A stretch of DNA of 64,000 nt. Source: Candidatus Hydrogenedentes bacterium ADurb.Bin170 (GTDB taxonomy: Bacteria; Hydrogenedentota; Hydrogenedentia; Hydrogenedentales; CAITNO01). Below are positions 33,160 to 41,734 of this stretch, one piece after another. Position numbers and translations under genes: made by a program. The notes under the pieces are model-generated. The model was not told the DNA's origin. It saw only the letters and a program-made list of their open reading frames with translations, and did no database searches. The stretch is from contig MWCY01000013.1 in assembly GCA_002070275.1 (NCBI GenBank), forward strand, positions 1 to 64,000, written 5' to 3'. Numbering within the stretch: the stretch's first letter is position 1; each line of letters opens with the position of its first letter.

Positions 33160-35469
33160 TTGCTGTCTATGAATGCCCTTTTCGCGATTATGCGAAACGA
33201 AATGATCATCGGTTATGGGATGCTCGCTTTTTTCACGTGCCTTTGTTTCGGCTATGCGCTTCTGTATTTTTATAAACATAAAAATGAGATAGGATGGCAG
33301 GAACTTATTCTCTGGTGTCTCTACGGAGGTGTGTTTGTGTGTCTGGTTGTGCCCATGGCAACCCGGCTTGCTTTTACACAGGTATGGGTGCAGTACCTGA
33401 CACAAACCCGCCGATTGACTGAATATTTAATCTTTATTCCGCCCATGATCGTTTTAACTTTGTTCTGGCTCGCCGGTGCCCGGATCCTTGCGCGAAAAAA
33501 TCTTTCTCATTTGTTGTTTCTGCTTCTTTTTTTTCTGCCTGTGTTTTTCCTCTTTCGTTTTCTTTTTCTCTACTTCTTTGATGCAAAGCCCTACTCTGAT
33601 TTTGAAACCTACTGGCTGATGGCACAGGAAAATGTTCAGGCAGGTTCTTTTCTTGTCAAAGAACGCTTGGGTGTTTCGCAGTTCTGGTTGCCCTATTGCC
33701 GCAGGGTCGCCGTAATCTGGACACCGCTCATCTGGTTTTTTGGCGCTGCTCCTGCTGTATATAAGAGTGCCAATGTTGTCATGCAGCTGATGGCCTTCCT
33801 GATGGCGTACAGAATAGCCGTACGCCATTTCGGAAAAACAGCGGCACAGCTTGCCCTGTGGCTGATACTCTTTGTGCCCGAGCTGATCTTCAGCTGTAAT
33901 ATACCCAGCCACGACCTCAACGGCATGTTCCTTCTTTTAGGATATTTTTTTCTGTTGGATGAAGCGTACGCTTTATGGGGGAAAAAAAAGAAGATTCCTG
34001 CCGTTGTTCTTGCATTGTTTTGCGGGATTCTCTGGCTTGCAGTCGATTTGCAGCGAAGCCACGGGCCTTTCATTTTTCTTTGCAGCATTTCTTTTGTCGG
34101 GCTTCATCTGGCATTTCATCTCCCGGATCTTAGAAAACGGGAACTGTGGAAGACGACGCTGCTTCGATATTTATCGCTTTTTCTTCTGATTTTTCTTCTC
34201 CCCTGGGGAAGCAAAACAGTGTCTGAATACTACGTGACGGAGGCTACCGGTTTAAGAGGAAATGCGGCAACAGGCGGACAAAAACATTACCACACTTCCA
34301 TCGATAACTGGAACGGCATGTTTCAATCCCTTACTACTACGAAGAACTATTTTGCCTCGCTCCAAAAGTCCGCGGATCCGCCCCAGTCCAATTTATTCTG
34401 GTCTGAGTATTATCGGGATGTTTTCTTATCCGGTTATCTGCATAATCATGTGCGTTATATCCCTCAATTGATGAATAGGGCAAGCGGTCTGTTATGGCTG
34501 GGTAAAGATGTGGTCTACTATTTTTCCCGGCTGAAGCCGGAGAGCCCGATAGCACCTCACTACAGCTTGACACGGGGCTTTTATTTTCTTAGCGACTGTT
34601 TTATGCTCGTTTTTCTTTTGCTTGGCATCTTTGGTGTCACGAGCGCACTGAAAAACCGAGATTGGAAGATCAATAGCGTACAGCCCCTTCTTTTTTTATC
34701 GGCACTTGTGATCCTGCTGCTCTTCTTTGGAGAAATACAGGCGCGCTATACCTATCCCATATGGATCATTCTGCCTTTATATCTGGGAGTACCCATGAAA
34801 CGCTGGCTGCGCCGTGAAAAAAAAGCATGCCCACAAAAAAGCCATCTTCTTTGGGGAACAACTATTACAACAGGCGGCTTTTTCGCTTTTTTTATGAGCA
34901 CCATGGCTGTTTATGCACTCGCCGGAAATCCGCTGCTGTCCATGCAAAACTGGGAGGTGCAGGCTTCAGAGCGTTTTACACAAGAAGAGTTGTATGCGCC
35001 TTTTATGCAAAGTGATGGTACAGTGCAGATCAAGTTTGAAAACAACTGGAATATGACTCCAGGCCTTGCCTATACCGCCAACAATCTGCGCCTGCAGCTT
35101 CGCTTTCCGGCGCAGCCGGTGCCGGGCATGTATACGAAGGCAGCCAAATCATTTTCTTTAAAACCGGACACTTCTTATATTCTTCAGGGAGTGTTGGAAT
35201 GTGCTTCTCAGGAGAAATTGAAATCGTTGGATGTAGATACCTTTTATGTCACCGTGAGTTGTAACGGCAGCACATTATTTGTCATTGATTACAAAAAGAT
35301 TTTCGGTATTCGCTTTGTCCGTATTCCGGGTATTACGGCAGATGAAAACGGGAAAGCGAAAATAGAATTCAGGATCAGTGCAAAGAAGAGCTGTGCGGAA
35401 AACGACTGGAAAACATTGAGCTCTCTCAGTTTCAGTCATTTTCAGCTGGTACCTGCCGAGGCGATCTGA
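33160..35469 (+). CDS. GT-C-type membrane glycosyltransferase (ArnT/GT39-like)
   Basis: The 769-residue protein has about twelve transmembrane helices and then a C-terminal extracytoplasmic domain of roughly 170 residues (from about 600). The first large loop has FFDAKPYSDFETYWLMAQ, matching the acidic catalytic loop of polyprenyl-phosphate-dependent GT-C enzymes such as ArnT and the PMT family. It probably takes a sugar from a lipid phosphate and transfers it on the outer face of the membrane. It probably starts with TTG at 33160, eight bases after TTGGAG; the ATG at 33169 is the alternative. Only general fold similarity can be claimed. It ends the lipid-linked aminosugar module. Confidence 0.78.
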   Translation: MLSMNALFAIMRNEMIIGYGMLAFFTCLCFGYALLYFYKHKNEIGWQELILWCLYGGVFVCLVVPMATRLAFTQVWVQYLTQTRRLTEYLIFIPPMIVLTLFWLAGARILARKNLSHLLFLLLFFLPVFFLFRFLFLYFFDAKPYSDFETYWLMAQENVQAGSFLVKERLGVSQFWLPYCRRVAVIWTPLIWFFGAAPAVYKSANVVMQLMAFLMAYRIAVRHFGKTAAQLALWLILFVPELIFSCNIPSHDLNGMFLLLGYFFLLDEAYALWGKKKKIPAVVLALFCGILWLAVDLQRSHGPFIFLCSISFVGLHLAFHLPDLRKRELWKTTLLRYLSLFLLIFLLPWGSKTVSEYYVTEATGLRGNAATGGQKHYHTSIDNWNGMFQSLTTTKNYFASLQKSADPPQSNLFWSEYYRDVFLSGYLHNHVRYIPQLMNRASGLLWLGKDVVYYFSRLKPESPIAPHYSLTRGFYFLSDCFMLVFLLLGIFGVTSALKNRDWKINSVQPLLFLSALVILLLFFGEIQARYTYPIWIILPLYLGVPMKRWLRREKKACPQKSHLLWGTTITTGGFFAFFMSTMAVYALAGNPLLSMQNWEVQASERFTQEELYAPFMQSDGTVQIKFENNWNMTPGLAYTANNLRLQLRFPAQPVPGMYTKAAKSFSLKPDTSYILQGVLECASQEKLKSLDVDTFYVTVSCNGSTLFVIDYKKIFGIRFVRIPGITADENGKAKIEFRISAKKSCAENDWKTLSSLSFSHFQLVPAEAI

Positions 35470-35475
35470 TACCGT

Positions 35476-35504
35476 TTGACATGAAAGCGTTTATCCTGCA
35501 AAAT
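35476..35504 (+). promoter_or_regulatory. Probable promoter for the Tat-exported oxidoreductase operon
   Basis: A perfect TTGACA (35476-35481) is followed after 17 bp by CAAAAT (35499-35504), which matches four of six -10 bases. It lies just after the stop of the preceding gene and 77 bp before the start at 35581. It separates the glycan module from the catabolic genes. Confidence 0.5.
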
Positions 35505-35580
35505 AACCCTCAGTCTTTTGACTTATCTGAACAGGACAGAATCAATGCCAAAAAGCCGCAAAGGCTATGGAGATCAGGTC

Positions 35581-36861
35581 ATGAATGAATCCAAAGGAAT
35601 CACCCGTCGTACCATGCTTGCCGCAACGGCGGCGGCTATCACAGCTCCGACCATTCTCTCTTCCGTGAAAGCGGCTCCGGATCCGGTGCGTCTGGGGCAC
35701 ATAGGTGCCGGTGTACGGGGCTGGGATCTGCTGCAGCATACGGGCTCGCTCAAAAGTGCGCAAGTGGTTGCCGTCTGTGACGTGTACAAGCCGCATCTGG
35801 AACGGGGGTTGAAAGCGGCGCGTAATCCCGAAGCGAAAGGCTATACCAATTATCATGATCTGCTGAATGACCCTCAGGTGGAGGCAGTGGTTATTGCCAC
35901 TCCGGACCACTGGCACGAGCAGATGGTGCTGGATGCGGTGGCGGCGGGTAAAGCCATTTACTGCGAGAAAGGGCTGACTACTTCCATTGCTGCGGCAAAA
36001 CGCATGCGGGATGCGGTTAAAAACAGCAATACGGTATTTCAGCTGGGACATCAGGGCCGCCAGTACCCGTCCACGGAAGAAGCAGGGCGTCTCATGCGCG
36101 AGGGTGCGATCGGACCGGTGACGCTGGTACATACGGGGCGCGTTTTTAACGGAACACGGGAACGTGCCCCCTGGCGCTGGTACGGATATTATAATATTTA
36201 TGACCGGCCGGATCCCGTTCAGGTGGCAAAGGATGTGGACTGGGAAGCGTGGCTCGGTTCATGCCCGTCCATCGATTTTAATGAAGAGCATTTCTGGCAT
36301 TGGCGCTGTTACTGGGCATACGGCACCGGGCAGGCAGGCGACCTGCTGTCACACGAACTGGATCATGTGCAGTCGGTTCTCCGCTGGGGAATTCCTGACA
36401 GTTGTGTCTGCTCCGGGCACAATGCTTTTTACCACGACGGCAGGGAAGTGCCTGATACCTGGCTTGCCCAGTACACCTTTGAAAAAGAAGATGCCATGCT
36501 GCTTTTTGAAGGCTGCATGAACTCCACCCGCGAGCAGCCGCCTGAATATATCGGACGGGAAGGGCGCATTATTTTCAATGGCATCGGGCAGGACGCCAAT
36601 CGTTTTTATGTGTACCCCGATGCGCCGCCCTACCCGCACCTGGGCAGAGAGCTGAAGCCGAAACAGGTCTTTGATCCTGCAGAGCATGAGAACTGGCCTA
36701 CCCACATGGAAGACTTCCTTCAGTGCGTGCGCAGCGGCGGGACGCCCCGTTGCAATATTGATGAAGCTTTTATTGAAGCAGCCACCCTTCTGATGAGCGT
36801 TGAAGCCTACCACCAGAAACGCCAGGTACGCTGGGATGCTCAGATAGAGGCAATTGTCTGA
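35581..36861 (+). CDS. Tat-exported Gfo/Idh/MocA family oxidoreductase
   Basis: This 426-residue protein begins with a twin-arginine signal (GITRRTMLAATAAA), so it should be folded with its cofactor and exported. A Rossmann domain follows (RLGHIGAGVRGWDL). The motif that binds nicotinamide in this family, normally EKP, reads CEKGLTTS, so the proline is replaced by glycine. The C-terminal alpha/beta domain has GDLLSHELDHVQ and the WHWRCYWAYGTG region. Such proteins oxidise or rearrange sugars and inositols in the periplasm of PVC-type bacteria; the substrate is unknown. Starts at 35545 and 35518 are possible, but 35581 gives the cleanest Tat signal. A paralogue follows 62 bp downstream. Confidence 0.86.
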   Translation: MNESKGITRRTMLAATAAAITAPTILSSVKAAPDPVRLGHIGAGVRGWDLLQHTGSLKSAQVVAVCDVYKPHLERGLKAARNPEAKGYTNYHDLLNDPQVEAVVIATPDHWHEQMVLDAVAAGKAIYCEKGLTTSIAAAKRMRDAVKNSNTVFQLGHQGRQYPSTEEAGRLMREGAIGPVTLVHTGRVFNGTRERAPWRWYGYYNIYDRPDPVQVAKDVDWEAWLGSCPSIDFNEEHFWHWRCYWAYGTGQAGDLLSHELDHVQSVLRWGIPDSCVCSGHNAFYHDGREVPDTWLAQYTFEKEDAMLLFEGCMNSTREQPPEYIGREGRIIFNGIGQDANRFYVYPDAPPYPHLGRELKPKQVFDPAEHENWPTHMEDFLQCVRSGGTPRCNIDEAFIEAATLLMSVEAYHQKRQVRWDAQIEAIV

Positions 36862-36923
36862 AAATATCTTTTTGGATGGAAGTGAGAGTTACAGGCTGTT
36901 TTTTGCCTGACAAAGGAAATATC

Positions 36924-38228
36924 ATGAAACGAAAAATGAACAGGCGCCAGTTCCTCGGCAGTGCCTGCGCTGTCGGTGCCGGATTTGCACTGCCGCAGAT
37001 TGTGTCCGCATCCGTAACGGGGCAATCCGCTGCAGCGGCGCCTTCCAATACGGTCACCCTCGGGTGTATCGGTGTCGGCGGCATGGGCCTCGATAATATG
37101 CACAAGCTCATGAGCCTGAACAACTGCCGGGTTCTTGCGATTTGCGATGTTTATAAAGACCGCCAGGAACGGGCGAAGTCCATTGTCGATGAGAAGGCGG
37201 GCAACAGCGACTGTGCGGTTTATGGCGACTGGCGTGAGCTGATTGCCCGTGATGATATTGACGCTGTCATGATTGCGGCACAGGATCATTGGCATGCACT
37301 GATGGCGGTGGAAGCGGCACGGGCGGGCAAAGACATCTATTGTGAAAAACCGCTGGGCGTATCCGTGCAGGAGTCGCAGGCAATCCGTGATGCAGTGAGA
37401 AAGCATGGCTGTGTTTTTCAGACGGGAACCTGGCAGCGTTCGCTGGAAAACTTTCAGCGTGCCTGCACACTGGTGCGCAACGGCTATATAGGCAGGGTGC
37501 ATACCGTGGAAGTGAGTGTGGAAGGACCACACTATCAGCCCAAATACAAAGGCCCCTATGGCATGCAGCCCGTGCCGGAAGGGTTTGACTGGGAAATGTG
37601 GAGAGGGCCTGCTTCGCCCGAGCCGTACAACCGCGGGCGTGTCGAATGGCCGGACTGGTACCTCATTTTTGATTATTGCGTAGGTTTTATCACCAACTGG
37701 GGTGTGCATCATCTCGATATCGCCCATTGGGGCTGCCCCCGGATAGGACAGGAGCCTTTTGAGCTGTCCTGTGAAGAAGTGATCCGGACGGAAGGGTTCA
37801 CGGATAATTCGCTAAGCTGGCGCGCCGAATTCCGTTACGCCGACGGCTTTAAAATGATTTTCACCGATGAAGAGAAGATGAAACTGGGATGCAAATTCAT
37901 CGGTGAAGAGGGCTGGGTTCATGTGGATCGTTCAGGCATCTGGGCTGAGCCCGATTCACTGCTCACCCTGCCGTTTAAGGATAGTGACGAGCGACTTACA
38001 GATTCCACTCACCACGGGAAAAATTTCCTGGACTGCATCGCCACCCGAAAAGACCCTGTGTCGCATGTGGACGCTGCGCACACAGCGTCGATACTCGGTA
38101 TGCTGGCGGATATTGCCGGGCGGACAGGGGAGACCTTGCGCTGGGATCCCGCACTGGAACAGTTTATCAATCATGACGGCGCCAATGCGCAGTTGAAACG
38201 TGCCATGCACAACGGATGGTCATTATGA
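36924..38228 (+). CDS. Tat-exported Gfo/Idh/MocA family oxidoreductase (second copy)
   Basis: This 434-residue relative of the preceding gene has a strong Tat signal (KMNRRQFLGSACAVGAGF), Rossmann motif GCIGVGGMGLDN, and an intact EKP motif in CEKPLGVS. GVHHLDIAHWG in the C-terminal half provides the catalytic-type histidines. The ATG at 36924 has AAAGGAAAT upstream. The two copies differ clearly, which suggests distinct substrates or successive steps. The stop overlaps the start of the isomerase-ceramidase fusion (ATGA), which suggests one exported sugar- or lipid-degrading pathway. Confidence 0.88.
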   Translation: MKRKMNRRQFLGSACAVGAGFALPQIVSASVTGQSAAAAPSNTVTLGCIGVGGMGLDNMHKLMSLNNCRVLAICDVYKDRQERAKSIVDEKAGNSDCAVYGDWRELIARDDIDAVMIAAQDHWHALMAVEAARAGKDIYCEKPLGVSVQESQAIRDAVRKHGCVFQTGTWQRSLENFQRACTLVRNGYIGRVHTVEVSVEGPHYQPKYKGPYGMQPVPEGFDWEMWRGPASPEPYNRGRVEWPDWYLIFDYCVGFITNWGVHHLDIAHWGCPRIGQEPFELSCEEVIRTEGFTDNSLSWRAEFRYADGFKMIFTDEEKMKLGCKFIGEEGWVHVDRSGIWAEPDSLLTLPFKDSDERLTDSTHHGKNFLDCIATRKDPVSHVDAAHTASILGMLADIAGRTGETLRWDPALEQFINHDGANAQLKRAMHNGWSL

Positions 38229-40369
38229 AACAGCATAATTTTGGATGGAGCGGGCTGCTGACGGCGGTTCTCCTTTGCACGATGGTGGCATCCGGGTCTG
38301 CTGCCGCAGATGCTTTCGGCTGGCGTACGGGTGCTGCCGCCTGGAGTTTCCGGCTGTTCAGTTTTTTTGAAGCCGTGGACAAAGCATCAGAATTGAAGAT
38401 GCCCTGCATTGAAGCTTTTCAGGGACAGAAACTGATGCCTGAGAGCGAACTCACACTGGATTATGCGCTTCCGGAAGAATATTTTTCCCGGATTCATGAA
38501 AAACTCAAAGATGCAGGCGTCATACTTACCAGCATCTATATCCATCAGATTCCCGGTGAAGAAGAGGCTTGCCGGCGTGCCTTTGATTTTGCGAAGGCGC
38601 TGGGAGTCTCGTTGATCGTCTCCGAACCGGAACCTGAGGCGCTTGATCTCATTGAAAAATACTGTAATGCCTATGGAATCAGTGTGGCACTGCACAATCA
38701 TCCTGAAGGGTCGTCCCGCTACTGGCATCCTGATGTGGCGCTGGAAGCCTGTGCAGGGCGGGGCCCGCGCATCGGTGTTTGCGGAGATACAGGGCATTGG
38801 ATACGCTCCGGTCTGAAGCCCGCTGACATGTTCCGGCTCCTCAAGCACCGGCTTCTCTCGGTGCACCTGAAAGACCTGGAAAAAATTGACGGTGCCTGGG
38901 TTGATGTGTCCTGGGGCAGTGGCAGTGGTGCGCTGGAAGAGGCATTATCCGTACTTGCCGATGAAGGAATCACTCCGTTGCTTTTTGCAGCCGAATTTGA
39001 AACGAAATGGGAGAATAACCTGCCGGAAATTGCTCAAGGAAAAGAGTGGTTTGAAACCACAGTCCGCAGGCTTGCGACGGCAGCAAACGAAAAGAATAGC
39101 CTGAGTACAGGCTGGGCGGTTGTAGATATTACGCCACCACGGCCCGTCGCGCTCATGGGGCAGTACCAGACCCGTATTTCGGAAGGTGTACAGGATCCGT
39201 TGACCCTGACAGCTCTGGCGCTCGAAACAAAAAAAGATGGCAATAAAACAGAGCAGGCGCTTCTTTTAAGTTGTGACCTGTGCTTTGTGGAAAGCGGTAT
39301 CGTCCGACGCATCAAAACGGCTTTGAAAGAACAGCTGCCTGATCTGGATTCTGAAAAAATCATACTCAGTGCGACCCATACCCATGACGGCCCGGCGCTC
39401 AATGATGAAACGATCGAAGGGGTTTATGATACAAGCGGTGTGCCCGACATTATGACCGCTTCGGAATACGGCGCTTATTTTGTGGAAAAAGCTGTTGAAG
39501 CAGCCGGAAGTGCCTGGAAAAACCGGAAACCCTCCGGGGTCAGCTGGGCTTTAGGTACAGCTGTCGTCGGTATCAACCGGCGTATTCAGTATTTTGACGG
39601 AACTTCGGTCATGTACGGAAATACTGCCCGGGATGACTTCAAAAATTTTGAAGGAAGTGCAGATCCGGGACTTCCGCTTCTTTTCTTCTGGACACCGGAG
39701 AAAAAACTGGAAGGCATTTTAGTGAATCTGCCCTGCCCATCCCAGGAAACAGAGTCCCTGATGGTGCTTTCCGCTGACTTCTGGCATGAGACCCGCCTGG
39801 AACTGAAGAAACGTTTTGGCGAGAATCTTTACGTTCTGGCGCAGTGTGCGGCGGCAGGCGATATATCCCCGCATCGTACCTTCCGGAAAAGAGCCGAAGA
39901 AATTATGCTGGAACGAAAGGGAATCAGCCACAGACAGGAAGTGGCAAACCGCATTGCCAATGCAGTGGCGGAAGTACTGCCCGGTGCGGAAGCCACCATC
40001 GATTATGAGATAGCGTTCCGACATGTGATCCGCATGCTGGATCTTCCGGAAAAGGAACCGCCGTCTCCGCCTTTCGTAAAAGGAGAATCTGTGAAGCCCG
40101 CCGAGTTTCATATGCTTCGTATCGGGGATGTTGCCATGGCAAGTTTCCCCTTTGAATATTTTCTGGACTACAGCCTCCGTATTCAGGCGCGCGCCAAAGC
40201 ACTGCTTACGCTGACGGTGCAGCTGGCGAATGGACAGAGCGGATATTTGCCTACGGATAAAGCTGTGCAGGGCGGCGGCTACAGTGCCGAAAATTATATT
40301 GTCACACCGGAAGGGGGACAGCAGATTGTGGACGAGACTGTATCTGCACTGAATGCTTTCTGGCCTTGA
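38225..40369 (+). CDS. Fusion of sugar isomerase/AP-endonuclease-2 barrel with neutral ceramidase-like domain
   Basis: The 714-residue protein has a Sec-type signal peptide (LLTAVLLCTMVASGSAAADA). An xylose-isomerase-like TIM barrel follows (about 35-285; VALHNHPEG, GVCGDTGHWI, LSVHLKDLE supply metal ligands). A second domain, from about 295 to the end, has the neutral/alkaline ceramidase signatures VDITPPRPVALMG and ATHTHDGPA (Zn-type histidines near residue 384). The order isomerase-ceramidase on one chain is unusual. A short Pro-rich insert (EPPSPPFVKGES) is encoded by a near-palindromic sequence at 40064-40086. It is coupled to the upstream oxidoreductase by an ATGA overlap. Ceramide as substrate is not established; the domain occurs in many uncharacterised secreted hydrolases. 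Confidence 0.82.
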   Translation: MKQHNFGWSGLLTAVLLCTMVASGSAAADAFGWRTGAAAWSFRLFSFFEAVDKASELKMPCIEAFQGQKLMPESELTLDYALPEEYFSRIHEKLKDAGVILTSIYIHQIPGEEEACRRAFDFAKALGVSLIVSEPEPEALDLIEKYCNAYGISVALHNHPEGSSRYWHPDVALEACAGRGPRIGVCGDTGHWIRSGLKPADMFRLLKHRLLSVHLKDLEKIDGAWVDVSWGSGSGALEEALSVLADEGITPLLFAAEFETKWENNLPEIAQGKEWFETTVRRLATAANEKNSLSTGWAVVDITPPRPVALMGQYQTRISEGVQDPLTLTALALETKKDGNKTEQALLLSCDLCFVESGIVRRIKTALKEQLPDLDSEKIILSATHTHDGPALNDETIEGVYDTSGVPDIMTASEYGAYFVEKAVEAAGSAWKNRKPSGVSWALGTAVVGINRRIQYFDGTSVMYGNTARDDFKNFEGSADPGLPLLFFWTPEKKLEGILVNLPCPSQETESLMVLSADFWHETRLELKKRFGENLYVLAQCAAAGDISPHRTFRKRAEEIMLERKGISHRQEVANRIANAVAEVLPGAEATIDYEIAFRHVIRMLDLPEKEPPSPPFVKGESVKPAEFHMLRIGDVAMASFPFEYFLDYSLRIQARAKALLTLTVQLANGQSGYLPTDKAVQGGGYSAENYIVTPEGGQQIVDETVSALNAFWP
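40064..40086. repeat. Small near-palindrome inside the isomerase-ceramidase gene
   Basis: TCTCC...CTTT and AAAGGAGA form two 8-bp arms with a three-base bulge, encoding the Pro-rich SPPFVKG stretch between conserved parts of the ceramidase domain. It resembles a similar sequence at 373-400. It may be a mini-repeat inserted in frame. Confidence 0.4.
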
Positions 40370-40390
40370 GTCGTAGTGCTGTTTGTTTTT

Positions 40391-40425
40391 AGAAGCCGGT
40401 GCGGAAGTGCCGGCTTCTTTTTTTA
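40391..40425 (+). terminator. Rho-independent terminator after the isomerase-ceramidase gene
   Basis: A perfect 9-bp stem (AGAAGCCGG / CCGGCTTCT) with a ten-base loop is followed by seven T residues and then ATT. It lies 22 bp after the stop codon and ends the plus-strand operon that starts at 35581. Confidence 0.88.
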
Positions 40426-41652
40426 TTCCTGATTACGCACAATGTCACTTACATCCAGCAGATAGAGCTGACGCTGTCCGGAACAGCGCGAATCAATGCA
40501 GATTTGTGTGCCCGCACGGTTCCACCGGGGATGGAGATCGCAGCGCAGCTGTTCTTCCGCCGGACGTTCCTGATAAAAACGACCTAAATCAATCCGCTTT
40601 CCATCGGCAGGGCGATAAAGAAACAGTGTCTGTTTCTGCTCTTTGTCGGGATAGGTGTCCGTAAGAATCCAGTTGCCGCAGGGTGACCAGGTGCAATGCC
40701 CATCCTGAAGCAGAATATCCGGCGCCACCACCTCAACCTGATTGCTTCTGTCAAAATAGCGATGGAATTTATTTCCGCTTTCTTTTTCTGCTGACCAGGC
40801 AAGGATTTCTGTAGTATTCCGCCAGATAAAATGAGATACCATCCCGTTGTCGTTAAAACAGAAGATGTCCCGCCCGTCCGGTGCCGCTGTGAATCCCTGA
40901 GTAAATCTTCCTTTTCGATTTTCCTTGTGCCAGCGGTGGAGAAAGATAAAGCGGCTTCCGTCCGGGTTGTAGAGCAGATGGTTGAACCAGTGTTTTCCCT
41001 GATCGGTGGTTTCATTGCCATAAGCCAGAGCAATTTGATTCATGGTAATGATAGTCTTCCATTCTCCGCTGCGCAGATCCATCCGGTAAATTCCTTCCGA
41101 ATCGGGATAGAGCTCCTGACCAGGCGGATCTTCAAAACCATTGTAACCGTAGCCGGGGCGGGTATCGCCAAGCCGGGTGAAATTTAATCCGAGTGCTTCA
41201 GTTCCGTCCGGGTTGACGGTATAAACGGGCTTCGGCAGCCGCCGCTGCTCGCCGGTAAATACATTCTGTATGACAGCAGCATAATCCTGGTCTTCACGGA
41301 TGTTATAAATGATTTCCGAGTCCGAACCGGGCAGCCACTGCAGCATGCATCCCTGCTGCCAGCACCAGGCGGTTGTGCTTCCCAGCGGAATCCATCGGTT
41401 ATTTTCCTGAAGATCAATCATGCCGAGCGCAACGGCATCTTCGGCAGTGGGAGCCCTGTCTTCAAAACTCACTTCCATGACAAGCACGTAACGGTCGGAG
41501 GGATCGAACTGAAACTTGTCGTAATAACCGAACCAGTGTGCTGCCGGTGTTTGCGTCAGTGCTGTCAAAGGTACAGCGGCTTCGCAAAGATGCTCTTCAG
41601 ATGCCGTCGCTGCCAGCACCGGAAGCAGAAGCAACAGGATCTGCCCTTTCAT
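40423..41652 (-). CDS. Secreted beta-propeller (TolB/WD40-like) protein
   Basis: The 409-residue protein has a signal peptide (MKGQILLLLLPVLAATAS). It then has repeated beta-propeller blades with TolB-like motifs, such as FQFDPSDRYVLVME, LLYNPDGSRFIFLHRWH, CTWSPCGNWILTDTYPD and LHPRWNRAGTQICID. Similar proteins are oligogalacturonate-lyase-like or periplasmic propellers; no catalytic residues could be assigned. The start is the ATG at 41652, with AAAGGA upstream; the longer frame to 41811 would run through non-homologous sequence and into the neighbouring gene. It lies 82 bp downstream of the Tat-exported EEP gene on the same strand. Confidence 0.75.
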   Translation of the reverse strand: MKGQILLLLLPVLAATASEEHLCEAAVPLTALTQTPAAHWFGYYDKFQFDPSDRYVLVMEVSFEDRAPTAEDAVALGMIDLQENNRWIPLGSTTAWCWQQGCMLQWLPGSDSEIIYNIREDQDYAAVIQNVFTGEQRRLPKPVYTVNPDGTEALGLNFTRLGDTRPGYGYNGFEDPPGQELYPDSEGIYRMDLRSGEWKTIITMNQIALAYGNETTDQGKHWFNHLLYNPDGSRFIFLHRWHKENRKGRFTQGFTAAPDGRDIFCFNDNGMVSHFIWRNTTEILAWSAEKESGNKFHRYFDRSNQVEVVAPDILLQDGHCTWSPCGNWILTDTYPDKEQKQTLFLYRPADGKRIDLGRFYQERPAEEQLRCDLHPRWNRAGTQICIDSRCSGQRQLYLLDVSDIVRNQE

Positions 41653-41734
41653 GCAATCTGTCCTTTCATCCCGCCCGGAAAAGAGTCCCGGGCAGACGTT
41701 TCTCTCTTCGGTTGGGCTGCGAACAGGGGAGTGC

